Assembly (NCBI GenBank): GCA_001602885.1 | Contig: LUZH01000070.1 | Span: forward strand, 1 to 6,263 | Length of the DNA: 6,263 nt | Source of the DNA: Bacteroidales bacterium Bact_16 | Lineage (GTDB): Bacteria; Bacteroidota; Bacteroidia; Bacteroidales; UBA932 | Reading direction: 5' to 3' | In this document: piece by piece, positions 1 through 6,095 of the stretch | Position numbering within the stretch: the stretch's first letter is position 1 | Layout of the letters: each line of letters opens with the position of its first letter | Notes under the pieces: generated by a model | Told to the model about the DNA's origin: nothing | Databases searched by the model: none | The model's input: the letters and a program-made list of their open reading frames with translations, nothing else | Position numbers and translations under genes: made by a program

Positions 1-116
1 CGGACTGGGTGATCGACCTCGGCCCCGACGCGGGCGACCGCGGCGGCCGGGTCGTCTTTGCGGGCACGCCGGAGGATCTCGCCAAGCAGGATACTTTTAC
101 AGCGCATTATCTATGA
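1..116 (+). CDS. uvrA: UvrA, excinuclease ABC subunit A (C-terminal 37 residues only)
   Basis: This is the 3' end of a gene that starts outside the window; the reading frame begins at base 3 and stops at TGA 114-116. The visible residues begin [15 protein letters not shown] and continue with a [10 protein letters not shown] stretch. This matches the conserved C-terminal end of UvrA's second ABC ATPase domain (family pattern ADWIIDLGPEGGDGGG...GTPE). UvrA is the damage-sensing ATPase of nucleotide excision repair; it works in the cytoplasm with UvrB and UvrC. The ATP-binding and zinc motifs lie upstream and cannot be checked. The stop codon overlaps the start of the next gene (ATGA, 113-116), so the two are probably cotranscribed. 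Identification is by motif recognition on a short fragment, but the pattern is distinctive. Confidence 0.9.
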   Translation, partial: DWVIDLGPDAGDRGGRVVFAGTPEDLAKQDTFTAHYL

Positions 117-949
117 AGAAGATAGCCGCCCTCACGATGGTCCGCAATGACGACTTCTACCTGCGCAAGTGGGTGGAATACTACGGCGCGCAGCTGGGGC
201 GGGAGCATCTCTATATCTTCTTTGACGGCACCGACCAGGTGATTCCGTCCTTCTGCGAGGGAACCCACGCCGAGGCGCTTCCCCGGATCGGCAGCGATAT
301 CGTGTCCAACGATAAGGGACGTGTGGCCGCGATGAGCGCCAAGGCGGCGGAGCTGTTCTCCGCCGGCTATGATCTGGTCATCGGCACAGATGCCGACGAG
401 TTCATCGTGGTGGATCCCGCCAGAGGTCTGTCCCTGGCGGAGTACCTCTCGCAGCAGAAGATCGGCGTGTGCCTGTCGGCCTTGGGCCTGGATTTCGGCC
501 AGAAACTGGGCGAGGAGGGCGACATCACGGATACCGAACCCTTCCTCCGCCAGCGCCATTATGCGCAGATCGGGACGCGCTACACCAAGGCGTCCATCTT
601 GGCCCGGCCGTGCGACTGGGGTTCGGGATTCCACCGCGTCAAGGGGCACAATTTCCACATCGGGAAGGACCTCTATCTGCTGCACTTCGGCTATTTCGAC
701 ATGAAGCGCCTGCAAGACCGTTTCCGGGATGCAGGCCGACTGGAACTGGGCTGGGAAGCCCATATGCACAAGCGCGCGCGGACCATCCGCTACGTCACGG
801 ACCTCCCTGCACGCAGTTTCGAGCGCTGGACGCGCTTCGCACGCGTCTGCCAGACGCTCTGCCGTCCGCCCTACGCGCTCAACAAGCCGGCGATGTTCGA
901 ACTCCGGATTGTGGTCCGCATCCCCGAGCGCTTCAGCGACCTGGTCTAG
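113..949 (+). CDS. Glycosyltransferase family 2-type protein (Glyco_tranf_2_4-like)
   Basis: A 278-residue cytoplasmic protein, likely a glycosyltransferase. It opens with [20 protein letters not shown], the nucleotide-sugar-binding first strand typical of the Glyco_tranf_2_4 (PF13704) group, which often starts MVRNE..FL..WL. The acidic TDADEF motif (residues 92-97) fits the metal- and nucleotide-binding DxD site. Further conserved-looking stretches are [11 protein letters not shown] (173-183) and LHFGYFD (190-196). No signal peptide or membrane segment is apparent. Donor and acceptor sugars cannot be deduced. The ATG at 113 is preferred because it overlaps the uvrA stop as ATGA and keeps the first strand; no clear Shine-Dalgarno sequence precedes it, so translation probably depends on coupling to uvrA. 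Its stop overlaps that of the opposing gene. Enzyme class is fairly sure; the exact family is less so. Confidence 0.8.
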   Translation: MKKIAALTMVRNDDFYLRKWVEYYGAQLGREHLYIFFDGTDQVIPSFCEGTHAEALPRIGSDIVSNDKGRVAAMSAKAAELFSAGYDLVIGTDADEFIVVDPARGLSLAEYLSQQKIGVCLSALGLDFGQKLGEEGDITDTEPFLRQRHYAQIGTRYTKASILARPCDWGSGFHRVKGHNFHIGKDLYLLHFGYFDMKRLQDRFRDAGRLELGWEAHMHKRARTIRYVTDLPARSFERWTRFARVCQTLCRPPYALNKPAMFELRIVVRIPERFSDLV

Positions 950-2757
950 GCCTTCCGGAGCTTGCGTTCTCTCTTGCGCAGTTTTTTTCTGAAAGAAGAA
1001 AGGAATTCCCGCTCCCAGATCATCTGCTGGTGGGGGGTAGCGTGAGTCTTGTAGTGCTCTTCGGAGAGCCGGATGACCTCACGGAGGCTGTCCACCTGCT
1101 TCTGCAGTTCCGCCCCGATGACGAGGCTGCCGGGGGTGGGGTTGTAGTAATACAGGGGGAGGTTGAGGATGGTGGCGGCCTTTACGCGCAGCAGGACCTC
1201 GCCCCACCAGGGCAGGTCTTCGAAGATGACGCCTTCCGGGAAACGCAGGTCGCGGATGATGTCGGTCCGGTAGAGACAGCGCCAGGGCTGGCAATGCTTG
1301 ACCGTCCATTTCCCTTTCTGTCTCAGGAGCCCCATCACCGCGTATTCGGTCGCCCAGTCGAAGATGTCTTCCGCCTTCCGGCTGCGGATATCCTCGATCC
1401 GGTAGGTCTTGAACGGGATGGTTTCCGGCTCCGGCAGATGCTTCGCGCGCAGGCGGAGCAGTTCGCTCCGGTGGGCCCGGTCATAGGTGAACGCGACCAG
1501 GTCGCTCCTGTCACGCTCCGCGAAACGGTGGCAGATCTCCATCAGCTGCGGATGCAGAAAATCGTCGCTGTCCACCAGCAGGCAATAACGGCCCCGGACG
1601 AGCTGGACCGCCCGGTTGCGGGCGGCGGATACGCCGGCGTTGGCCTGGTGGATGACCTGGATCCGGGGATCCTGTGCCGCGAATCCGTCGAGGATCTGCG
1701 GCGTCCCGTCCGTGCTCCCGTCGTCGATGCAGATGGCTTCCCAGTCCTGGAAAGTCTGCGCTTGAAGGCTCTTCAGGCAGCGGGCGATATAGGGCTCGAC
1801 ATTGTATGCGGGAAGGATGACGGATATCTCGGGCGCCGGTTTCTCGGAGTCGGAGGGGGCCTCCATCGCCCGGAATTTCCGGCTGAAATAGTCGATGATT
1901 CCCGCGTCCACGCGCTCGTCGAATTTCCGGGCCCAGAGGTGGGGGACCGACTCCAGCAGGTCCCTGTCGGAAGACAGGAACACCCAGGGATGCCGCACGC
2001 TCTTGCCGCGGGTCCAGTCGATGAAGCGCATGCTGGCCAGGTTGTGGATTTCTTTATTCTGCACGTGTTCCGTGGGGTCGAAGAGCCGCTCGCGGAACGG
2101 AGAATTGCAGATCACGGTGGCCAGGAAGATCTCGTCGACCGTGTTGGTATGCCGGAAAACCTTCTCCAGCCAGGCTTCCTGGGAAAGGACATATTCGGCG
2201 CAGGGATGCGTGATGCTGAACCACTGCGAGGCGAAATGGAATTCGATGCCCCGGTTGATCTGGATGTGCAGGGCCATCAGGATGCCCTTGACGAGGTTGT
2301 TGGCCAGGTTGGGCAGGAAGGAACCTGCGCCTTCCGGAAACAGCGTGAAGTAGCGGAAACGGTTCTGTGTGTGGGACTTGGGCTTCCACAGATTGAGGAA
2401 CTCCCGGTCCGGGTGCGCATCGAAGAAGGCGTGGATCTCGTCCTGGCTCTTGATGGGCAGGTCCTGTCCGCTCAGCAGGTGATAGAAGGCATAGTGTCCG
2501 GGCACGGCCGCGCGGAGCAGGGCCAGTTCGGCCCGCATGATGCTGACGCCGCCCCAGTGGATGGAAATGTGCGGCTCGATGAAATGGAGCCCGGAGTGGC
2601 GGCAACAACCGGCAAAGACCTCCGGACGGAAAGATGCTTTCCGGTCGAGGTGCACATAGATATCGTTTCTCGGATGGTCCAGCATCCGGAACAGATCCAG
2701 CAATTGCCCGGGACGGTCGTGGGCCAGAATCAAATACGCGTGTTTCTCGTAAGCCAC
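946..2757 (-). CDS. Two-domain glycosyltransferase: GT14 (core-2/I-branching type) fused to GT2
   Basis: A 603-residue protein with two apparent catalytic domains. Residues 5-295 resemble bacterial members of the Branch family (PF02485, GT14, beta-1,6-N-acetylglucosaminyltransferase type): HAYLILAHDRPGQ at 6-18, HLLSGQDLPIKSQDEI at 93-108, FHFASQWFSI at 173-182, and VDEIFLATVI at 207-216, where E209 would match the family's catalytic acid. A short Pro/Ser/Glu linker (about 296-310) leads to a GT2 domain: ISVILPAYN (311-319), IDDGSTDG (344-351), NAGVSAARN (373-381), VDSDD (395-399) and FEDLPWW (512-518). The C-terminus is very basic (about 589-603). No signal peptide or membrane span is seen, so a cytoplasmic role in building a surface glycan is likely. 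Start is GTG at 2757; the next Met (residue 25) would remove the first conserved strand. It begins 9 bases after the preceding gene. Linkages and sugars cannot be predicted. Confidence 0.88.
   Translation of the reverse strand: MAYEKHAYLILAHDRPGQLLDLFRMLDHPRNDIYVHLDRKASFRPEVFAGCCRHSGLHFIEPHISIHWGGVSIMRAELALLRAAVPGHYAFYHLLSGQDLPIKSQDEIHAFFDAHPDREFLNLWKPKSHTQNRFRYFTLFPEGAGSFLPNLANNLVKGILMALHIQINRGIEFHFASQWFSITHPCAEYVLSQEAWLEKVFRHTNTVDEIFLATVICNSPFRERLFDPTEHVQNKEIHNLASMRFIDWTRGKSVRHPWVFLSSDRDLLESVPHLWARKFDERVDAGIIDYFSRKFRAMEAPSDSEKPAPEISVILPAYNVEPYIARCLKSLQAQTFQDWEAICIDDGSTDGTPQILDGFAAQDPRIQVIHQANAGVSAARNRAVQLVRGRYCLLVDSDDFLHPQLMEICHRFAERDRSDLVAFTYDRAHRSELLRLRAKHLPEPETIPFKTYRIEDIRSRKAEDIFDWATEYAVMGLLRQKGKWTVKHCQPWRCLYRTDIIRDLRFPEGVIFEDLPWWGEVLLRVKAATILNLPLYYYNPTPGSLVIGAELQKQVDSLREVIRLSEEHYKTHATPHQQMIWEREFLSSFRKKLRKRERKLRKA
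961..988 (+). terminator. Weak candidate terminator for the plus-strand glycosyltransferase
   Basis: Twelve bases after the stop at 949, a short stem (TGCG 963-966 pairing with CGCA 977-980, extendable by C961-G981 over a bulge) with a 10-base loop is followed at once by seven T (982-988). This has the order of an intrinsic terminator on the plus strand, but the stem is short. It lies inside the opposing gene, where the same bases encode its lysine-rich tail, so the T run may simply reflect AAA lysine codons. Confidence 0.25.
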
Positions 2758-2761
2758 GATG

Positions 2762-2769
2762 CAAAGTTA
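2762..2769 (-). promoter_or_regulatory. Bacteroidota -7 promoter element TAACTTTG before the GT14-GT2 gene
   Basis: Read on the minus strand this is TAACTTTG, a full match to the TAnnTTTG -7 consensus. It ends 4 bases before the GTG start at 2757, and its first three bases are the TAA stop of the upstream gene. No convincing TTTG -33 element lies at the expected distance. If used, the transcript would be nearly or fully leaderless. Confidence 0.5.
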
Positions 2770-3714
2770 GGCATTTTTGCTGGAATAGTTCATATACCAG
2801 TGGGTCTGGTAGTCGCGGAACGAGGCCGGGACGGGGGCTGTTTTCGTCTTGTAGGTCGTTTTCTGGAAGAAGGCTTCCTGCGTGATCCGTTCCTGGAGGG
2901 CCGGATCGAAAGGTTCGTCGCCGTATTTGTAGAAAAGGAGGTGCGTGGGATCCTGGTCTATCCTGGGCATATCCGCGAACAGCGCGGCAGCGAACGGATG
3001 ATGCTTGACCAGCGCGCGGAACATCAGCTGGTGCTGGAAGTAATCGACCCGCCGGTTCGCGTGGAGCCAGTAGTCCAGGATGACGGCGCGCCATGCCGCC
3101 AGCAGCCAGCTCCCTTTGCGGGCCCGGATGAAGCAGTTCTGGATGTAGCTGTAGTAGCCACAGATATGGTGTCCGGCCATGAAGACGAAGAAATCCTGTT
3201 CCGTGATCTGCTCCGGAATGGGACCGGTGACGAAACAGGTGGCGTCCAGCCAGTACCCGCCGTGCCGGTAGAGCAACTCCACGCGGCAGATGTCGCTGAA
3301 GTGGCAGGGTTCGATCTTGCCTTCTTTGTATTTGGTGATGATTTCTTCCGGGAGGGAAATGTAGTCCGGCAGTGTCTTCTCGTCCAGGACGACCAGCTCC
3401 TGCTTGCAGTGCGCCCGGATGGAGGCGAGGCAGGATTTGACGATGTCAGGGGCGTTCTGCTCGCCCTGCAGCCAGATCGTGAAGATCTTCTCTCTGGTAT
3501 CGTCGCGGTCCACGGGCTCCTGCAGGACCGCGTCCGCGGCCGCGAGCCAGTGCTTGCAGATGTATTTTGTCAGAATGCGGGAGTTGCTCTCGTATCGGTG
3601 CGCCCGGGAGATTTCCCTTCCTCTCCAGAATGGATTCAGGATGTGCCCTTTCAGGAGCATTTCCAAACGCGTGATCCGTCGGCCTGCCTCTATGCTCAGT
3701 CCTTCATAATTCAT
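2767..3714 (-). CDS. Capsular polysaccharide synthesis-type glycosyltransferase (Caps_synth/GT32-like)
   Basis: A 315-residue protein resembling the Caps_synth family (PF05704), related to the GT32 DXD-type sugar transferases. Visible hallmarks are KIFTIWLQGEQNAPDIVKSC (76-95), the opening strand and loop; FSDICRVELLYRHGGYWLDA (139-158), in which acidic residues and GGYWLDAT form the nucleotide-sugar/metal site in a D-A-T version; and TGPIP (163-167). The first 70 residues are basic and form no signal peptide or membrane span. It is expected to work in the cytoplasm, adding a sugar to a surface polysaccharide or lipid-linked glycan; the substrate is unknown. It follows the lipoprotein gene after 19 bases and precedes the GT14-GT2 gene by 9, suggesting an operon. 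The ATG at 3714 sits 4 bases after a TAnnTTTG element, which supports this start; no Shine-Dalgarno sequence is evident. The family call rests on motif recall. Confidence 0.82.
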   Translation of the reverse strand: MNYEGLSIEAGRRITRLEMLLKGHILNPFWRGREISRAHRYESNSRILTKYICKHWLAAADAVLQEPVDRDDTREKIFTIWLQGEQNAPDIVKSCLASIRAHCKQELVVLDEKTLPDYISLPEEIITKYKEGKIEPCHFSDICRVELLYRHGGYWLDATCFVTGPIPEQITEQDFFVFMAGHHICGYYSYIQNCFIRARKGSWLLAAWRAVILDYWLHANRRVDYFQHQLMFRALVKHHPFAAALFADMPRIDQDPTHLLFYKYGDEPFDPALQERITQEAFFQKTTYKTKTAPVPASFRDYQTHWYMNYSSKNA

Positions 3715-3718
3715 GCTG

Positions 3719-3726
3719 CAAAGATA
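3719..3726 (-). promoter_or_regulatory. Bacteroidota -7 promoter element TATCTTTG before the Caps_synth-type gene
   Basis: On the minus strand this reads TATCTTTG, matching TAnnTTTG, and ends 4 bases before the ATG at 3714. It lies in the 19-base gap after the lipoprotein stop (3734), so any -33 element would fall inside the lipoprotein's last codons, and none is clear there. It could give an internal start for the two glycosyltransferase genes independent of the lipoprotein. Confidence 0.5.
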
Positions 3727-3733
3727 CGCATTT

Positions 3734-4669
3734 TCAGCGGATCTTGTATAGGAAATCGTCGGGTCCGTTGACGGTCAGCTCCACCGCCACGGAAGCGCCG
3801 CGCGCCAGCGGCGGCAGCGGGACCTCGAAGGAGCAGGCCCTGCCGCGGATCTCGCAGGCGAATTCGAGCGTCGGGCGCGGCACGCCGAGCACGTCGGCGG
3901 GCGTGTCGTTGGGGTAGCACCACAGCGTGGTGCCGGGCTCCTGCGGGAAGTAGCCGATGTCGCAGGGGAGCGCCGCCCAGGCGCCTGCGTCCAGCAGCTC
4001 GGCGGGCCGGAAATCCTTCTGGCGCAGGATTTCCGCGCCGGCCGGCAGGTCGCGCAGGCGGACACGCGGATTCTCCAGCAGTTCGTAGCCGTCCATCGTG
4101 TTGCCTACGGCGGCCAGCACGACGCGGCAGAGCAGGGACTGCAGGACGACCGTCCCTTCCTGCCCGTGCGTCGTGCAGCAGCCGCCCAGGACGGGCCGTT
4201 CCGGGTCGTCGTCCGTGAAGCTGAAGGCCAGCTGCTCCATCGCGTCGTAGCGTGCCAGTGCCTTCAGGTTGAGCTGGCGCGGGCTGTTGGCGATCGCGAC
4301 GACCTGTTTGTCGCCCGGTAGGGCGGGGAGGCAGACCTCCGCCTCCAGGCTGTCCAGGCACGCGTGCGTCTCCAGCTCGCGCAGCCCGTCCGTGCCGTAG
4401 ACGAAGAGGTCCAGCCGCCGGACCTCGTGGCCCTCCGCCTGCGTGCGGATGCACACGAGCGCGGAATCGACGGCCGGCACGTCCTCCGGCACCGGTTCCG
4501 GCGGGACCGGGTCCTTGCGGCACGAACCCAGCAGAGCCGGCAGCAAAAACAGGTAAGTAAAGTAGCATAGTAGAAGTTTCCCTGCACTGCGCAGAGGGCG
4601 GCGGTGCCGAAGAGAAAGATACAGGCGAGCGATGCGCTGCCGGCTCATGGGGTTGTTCGAGTTTTTCAT
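3734..4669 (-). CDS. Fimbrillin/Mfa-like lipoprotein, cysteine-rich
   Basis: A 311-residue predicted lipoprotein. A long Arg-rich N-region (residues 1-31) precedes a hydrophobic core and the lipobox LLGSC, with lipidated Cys50. The mature part starts with a Pro/Glu-rich tether (53-67), then beta-type segments: VRRLDLFVYGTDGLREL (83-99), KQVVAIANSP (121-130), LQSLLCRVVLAAVGN (176-190), PGTTLWCYPND (245-255) and a closing VAVELTVNGPDD (294-305). These resemble Bacteroidales fimbrillin-like proteins of the FimB/Mfa2 or related Mfa-like groups, which are outer-membrane lipoproteins that anchor or form fimbriae; I could not fix the exact family. It has ten cysteines after Cys50 (including a CC pair at 164-165), unusual for this group, and is visibly more GC-rich than its neighbours. 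ATG 4669 is chosen because it follows a promoter element by 7 bases; M8 (4648) is an alternative. An upstream extension would cross the nqr terminator. Confidence 0.72.
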   Translation of the reverse strand: MKNSNNPMSRQRIARLYLSLRHRRPLRSAGKLLLCYFTYLFLLPALLGSCRKDPVPPEPVPEDVPAVDSALVCIRTQAEGHEVRRLDLFVYGTDGLRELETHACLDSLEAEVCLPALPGDKQVVAIANSPRQLNLKALARYDAMEQLAFSFTDDDPERPVLGGCCTTHGQEGTVVLQSLLCRVVLAAVGNTMDGYELLENPRVRLRDLPAGAEILRQKDFRPAELLDAGAWAALPCDIGYFPQEPGTTLWCYPNDTPADVLGVPRPTLEFACEIRGRACSFEVPLPPLARGASVAVELTVNGPDDFLYKIR

Positions 4670-4676
4670 ACGGTCG

Positions 4677-4708
4677 CAAATGTATGCGACGTCCGGCAAT
4701 GCTCCAAG
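4677..4708 (-). promoter_or_regulatory. Bacteroidota promoter (-33 CTTG, -7 TACATTTG) before the lipoprotein gene
   Basis: On the minus strand, TACATTTG (4684-4677) matches the TAnnTTTG -7 consensus. A CTTG (4708-4705) lies 20 bases upstream of it, close to the TTTG -33 element and spacing known for Bacteroides. The -7 box ends 7 bases before the ATG at 4669. It sits just downstream of the nqr terminator, as expected for the main promoter of the lipoprotein-glycosyltransferase cluster. The predicted leader is only a few bases long. Confidence 0.65.
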
Positions 4709-4756
4709 GACCTGTAAGAATCGTACGGGGGTAAGTGTGAAATCTTTCCCGTTTGG

Positions 4757-4800
4757 CATTTTATAAAACGGAAAGACCCGCATTCCTGCGGGCCTTTCCT
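4757..4800 (-). terminator. Intrinsic terminator of the nqr operon
   Basis: Just past the nqrF stop, bases 4770-4799 form a 13-bp stem with a four-base loop (GGAA in the minus-strand RNA). In that RNA every position pairs, with one G-U wobble; in the plus-strand RNA the same position is an A/C mismatch, so the hairpin is tuned to minus-strand transcription. It is followed on the minus strand by GTTTTATAAAA, giving a short T tract. It separates nqrF from the lipoprotein promoter. Confidence 0.85.
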
Positions 4801-4806
4801 GTATCA

Positions 4807-6081
4807 TTAACCTCCGAAGTTGTCGTAGAGGACGTTCTCCGGCGGGACGCCGAGCGAATCGAGCAGTTCGTTCACGCACTTGGTCATCATGGGAGGACCG
4901 CACATGAAGTACTTGATATCCTCGGGAGTCTCGTGGTCCTTGAGGTAGGTCTCGTACATCACGTTGTGGACGAAGCCGGCGGTGTACTTGACGCCTGCGG
5001 CATCCGCTGCGGGATCCGGACGGTCGAGGGCCAGGTGGAACTTGAAGTTCGGGAACTCCTTCTCGATCTCGGCGAAGTCCTCCAGGTAGAAGGCCTCCAC
5101 GAGGGCGCGGGCGCCGTAGAAGAAGCTGACCTTGCGGCCGGTCTTGAGCGTGCGGAAGAGCTCCATGATGTGGCTGCGGAGCGGGGCCATGCCGGCGCCG
5201 CCGCCGACGAAGATGTATTCCACGTTGTCCGGATCGTTCTTCGGCAGGAGGAACTCACCGTAAGGACCGCTGATCATCACCTTGTCGCCCGGCTTGCGGG
5301 AGAAGACGTAGGTGGAGGCGATTCCCGGAGGCACGCCCGGCACGAACTTGAAGACGCCCTTCGGCTGCGTGCGGTCGAACGGCGGGGTCGCGATACGCAC
5401 GTTGAGCTTGATGATGCCCTTCTCGCCCGGGTAGGAAGCCATGGAGTAGGCGCGGATGGTCGGAACCTCGTTCTTGAACTTGAGCGGGGTGATGCCGAAC
5501 TTGTCCCAGTCGCCCTTGTAGATGTCGGCCACGCCCATGTCGGAGAAGTCGGCCTCGTAGGCGGGGATGTCGATCTGGATGTACTCGCCGCTCTTGAACT
5601 CGAGCTCTTCGCCCTCGGGGAGCTTGACGGTGAATTCCTTGATGAACGTGGCGACGTTCTCGTTGGAGATCACCTCGCACTCGAGTTTCTTGACGGACAG
5701 GGCGGATTCGGCCACCTGGATCTTGAGGTTGTCCTTGACCTTGACCTGGCAGCCCAGGCGCCAGCCGTCCTTGATCTGCTTGCGGTTGAAGAAGCCGGTC
5801 TCGGTCGGGAGGATCTCGCCGCCGCCCTCGAGCACCTGGACCTTGCACTGGCCGCAGTTGGCCTTGCCGCCGCAGGCGGAGGGGAGGAAGATCTTCTGCT
5901 CGGCAAGCGTGTTCATCAGCGAGTTGCCGGGATTGACCTTGAGGGTTTTCTTACCGTTGTTGATATCGATGTCGACCGTGCCGGTCGGGGTGATCTTGGC
6001 CTTGACGTAGAGCAGCAAGACCACCAGCAGCAAGGTCAGGATGACGATGACTGCGATAGAAGCGATTATTGTAGGTGTCAT
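4807..6081 (-). CDS. nqrF: Na+-translocating NADH:quinone oxidoreductase subunit F
   Basis: A 424-residue NADH-oxidising subunit of the sodium-pumping Na+-NQR complex. It takes electrons from NADH through FAD and a [2Fe-2S] centre into the membrane subunits, which export Na+. Domain order is complete: an N-terminal membrane anchor (about 5-26); a 2Fe-2S ferredoxin domain with Cys70, Cys76, Cys79 and Cys111 in the pattern CGGKANCGQC...C; an FAD-binding domain with RAYSMAS (210-216); and an NADH-binding domain with GGGAGMAP (293-300) and CGPPMM (394-399). It ends in the usual YDNFGG. Length is close to the usual 400-plus residues. The ATG at 6081 has a strong AGGAGG 8 bases upstream that overlaps the nqrE stop, consistent with nqrABCDEF order and coupled translation. 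It is followed by a strong terminator, so it is the last gene of the operon. Nothing looks damaged. Confidence 0.97.
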   Translation of the reverse strand: MTPTIIASIAVIVILTLLLVVLLLYVKAKITPTGTVDIDINNGKKTLKVNPGNSLMNTLAEQKIFLPSACGGKANCGQCKVQVLEGGGEILPTETGFFNRKQIKDGWRLGCQVKVKDNLKIQVAESALSVKKLECEVISNENVATFIKEFTVKLPEGEELEFKSGEYIQIDIPAYEADFSDMGVADIYKGDWDKFGITPLKFKNEVPTIRAYSMASYPGEKGIIKLNVRIATPPFDRTQPKGVFKFVPGVPPGIASTYVFSRKPGDKVMISGPYGEFLLPKNDPDNVEYIFVGGGAGMAPLRSHIMELFRTLKTGRKVSFFYGARALVEAFYLEDFAEIEKEFPNFKFHLALDRPDPAADAAGVKYTAGFVHNVMYETYLKDHETPEDIKYFMCGPPMMTKCVNELLDSLGVPPENVLYDNFGG

Positions 6082-6089
6082 TGCGTGCT

Positions 6090-6095
6090 CCTCCT
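6090..6095 (-). promoter_or_regulatory. Ribosome binding site of nqrF (AGGAGG)
   Basis: On the minus strand, AGGAGG (6095-6090) lies 8 bases before the nqrF ATG and overlaps the TAG stop of nqrE (6096-6094). It is the only strong Shine-Dalgarno sequence seen in the window; the cluster genes to the left lack one. Confidence 0.85.

Larger units (their letters stand above)
4670..4806. other. Intergenic region between nqrF and the lipoprotein gene
   Basis: This is the only sizeable non-coding gap in the window (137 bases). It holds the nqr terminator on its nqrF side and the lipoprotein promoter on the other. The roughly 48 bases between them (about 4709-4756) contain no ORF, repeat or clear operator that I can see. 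Confidence 0.7.

Noticed and set aside
156..158. D-A-T in place of a canonical D-x-D in the Caps_synth-type protein (residue positions)
   Set aside because: GG-x-W-(I/L)-D-A-T is a usual form of this site in the family as I recall it, so it is not evidence of a dead enzyme.
107..769. A 220-codon minus-strand open frame opposite the first glycosyltransferase
   Set aside because: It is antisense to a gene with a clear first strand and DxD motif, and its translation shows no domain.
2054..3094. A 346-codon minus-strand open frame
   Set aside because: It overlaps the fusion and Caps_synth-type genes in another frame and gives a Pro/Arg/Ala-rich translation without motifs, while the overlapped frames have clear glycosyltransferase motifs.
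469..3771. A 1100-codon open frame on the plus strand
   Set aside because: It starts inside the plus-strand glycosyltransferase and runs antisense through two well-supported minus-strand genes. Its translation is rich in V, D, G, R and E with no recognisable domain, as expected for the antisense of GC-rich coding DNA in which stops are rare.
3711..4679. A 322-codon minus-strand open frame over the lipoprotein gene
   Set aside because: It is an Arg/Gly/Ala-rich shadow frame; the competing frame has a lipobox and fimbrillin-like segments.
4670..4903. Upstream extension of the lipoprotein reading frame to 4903
   Set aside because: The extension would overlap the end of nqrF on the same strand and cross its terminator and the lipoprotein's own promoter. 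It would also bury the lipoprotein signal peptide about 80 residues inside the protein.
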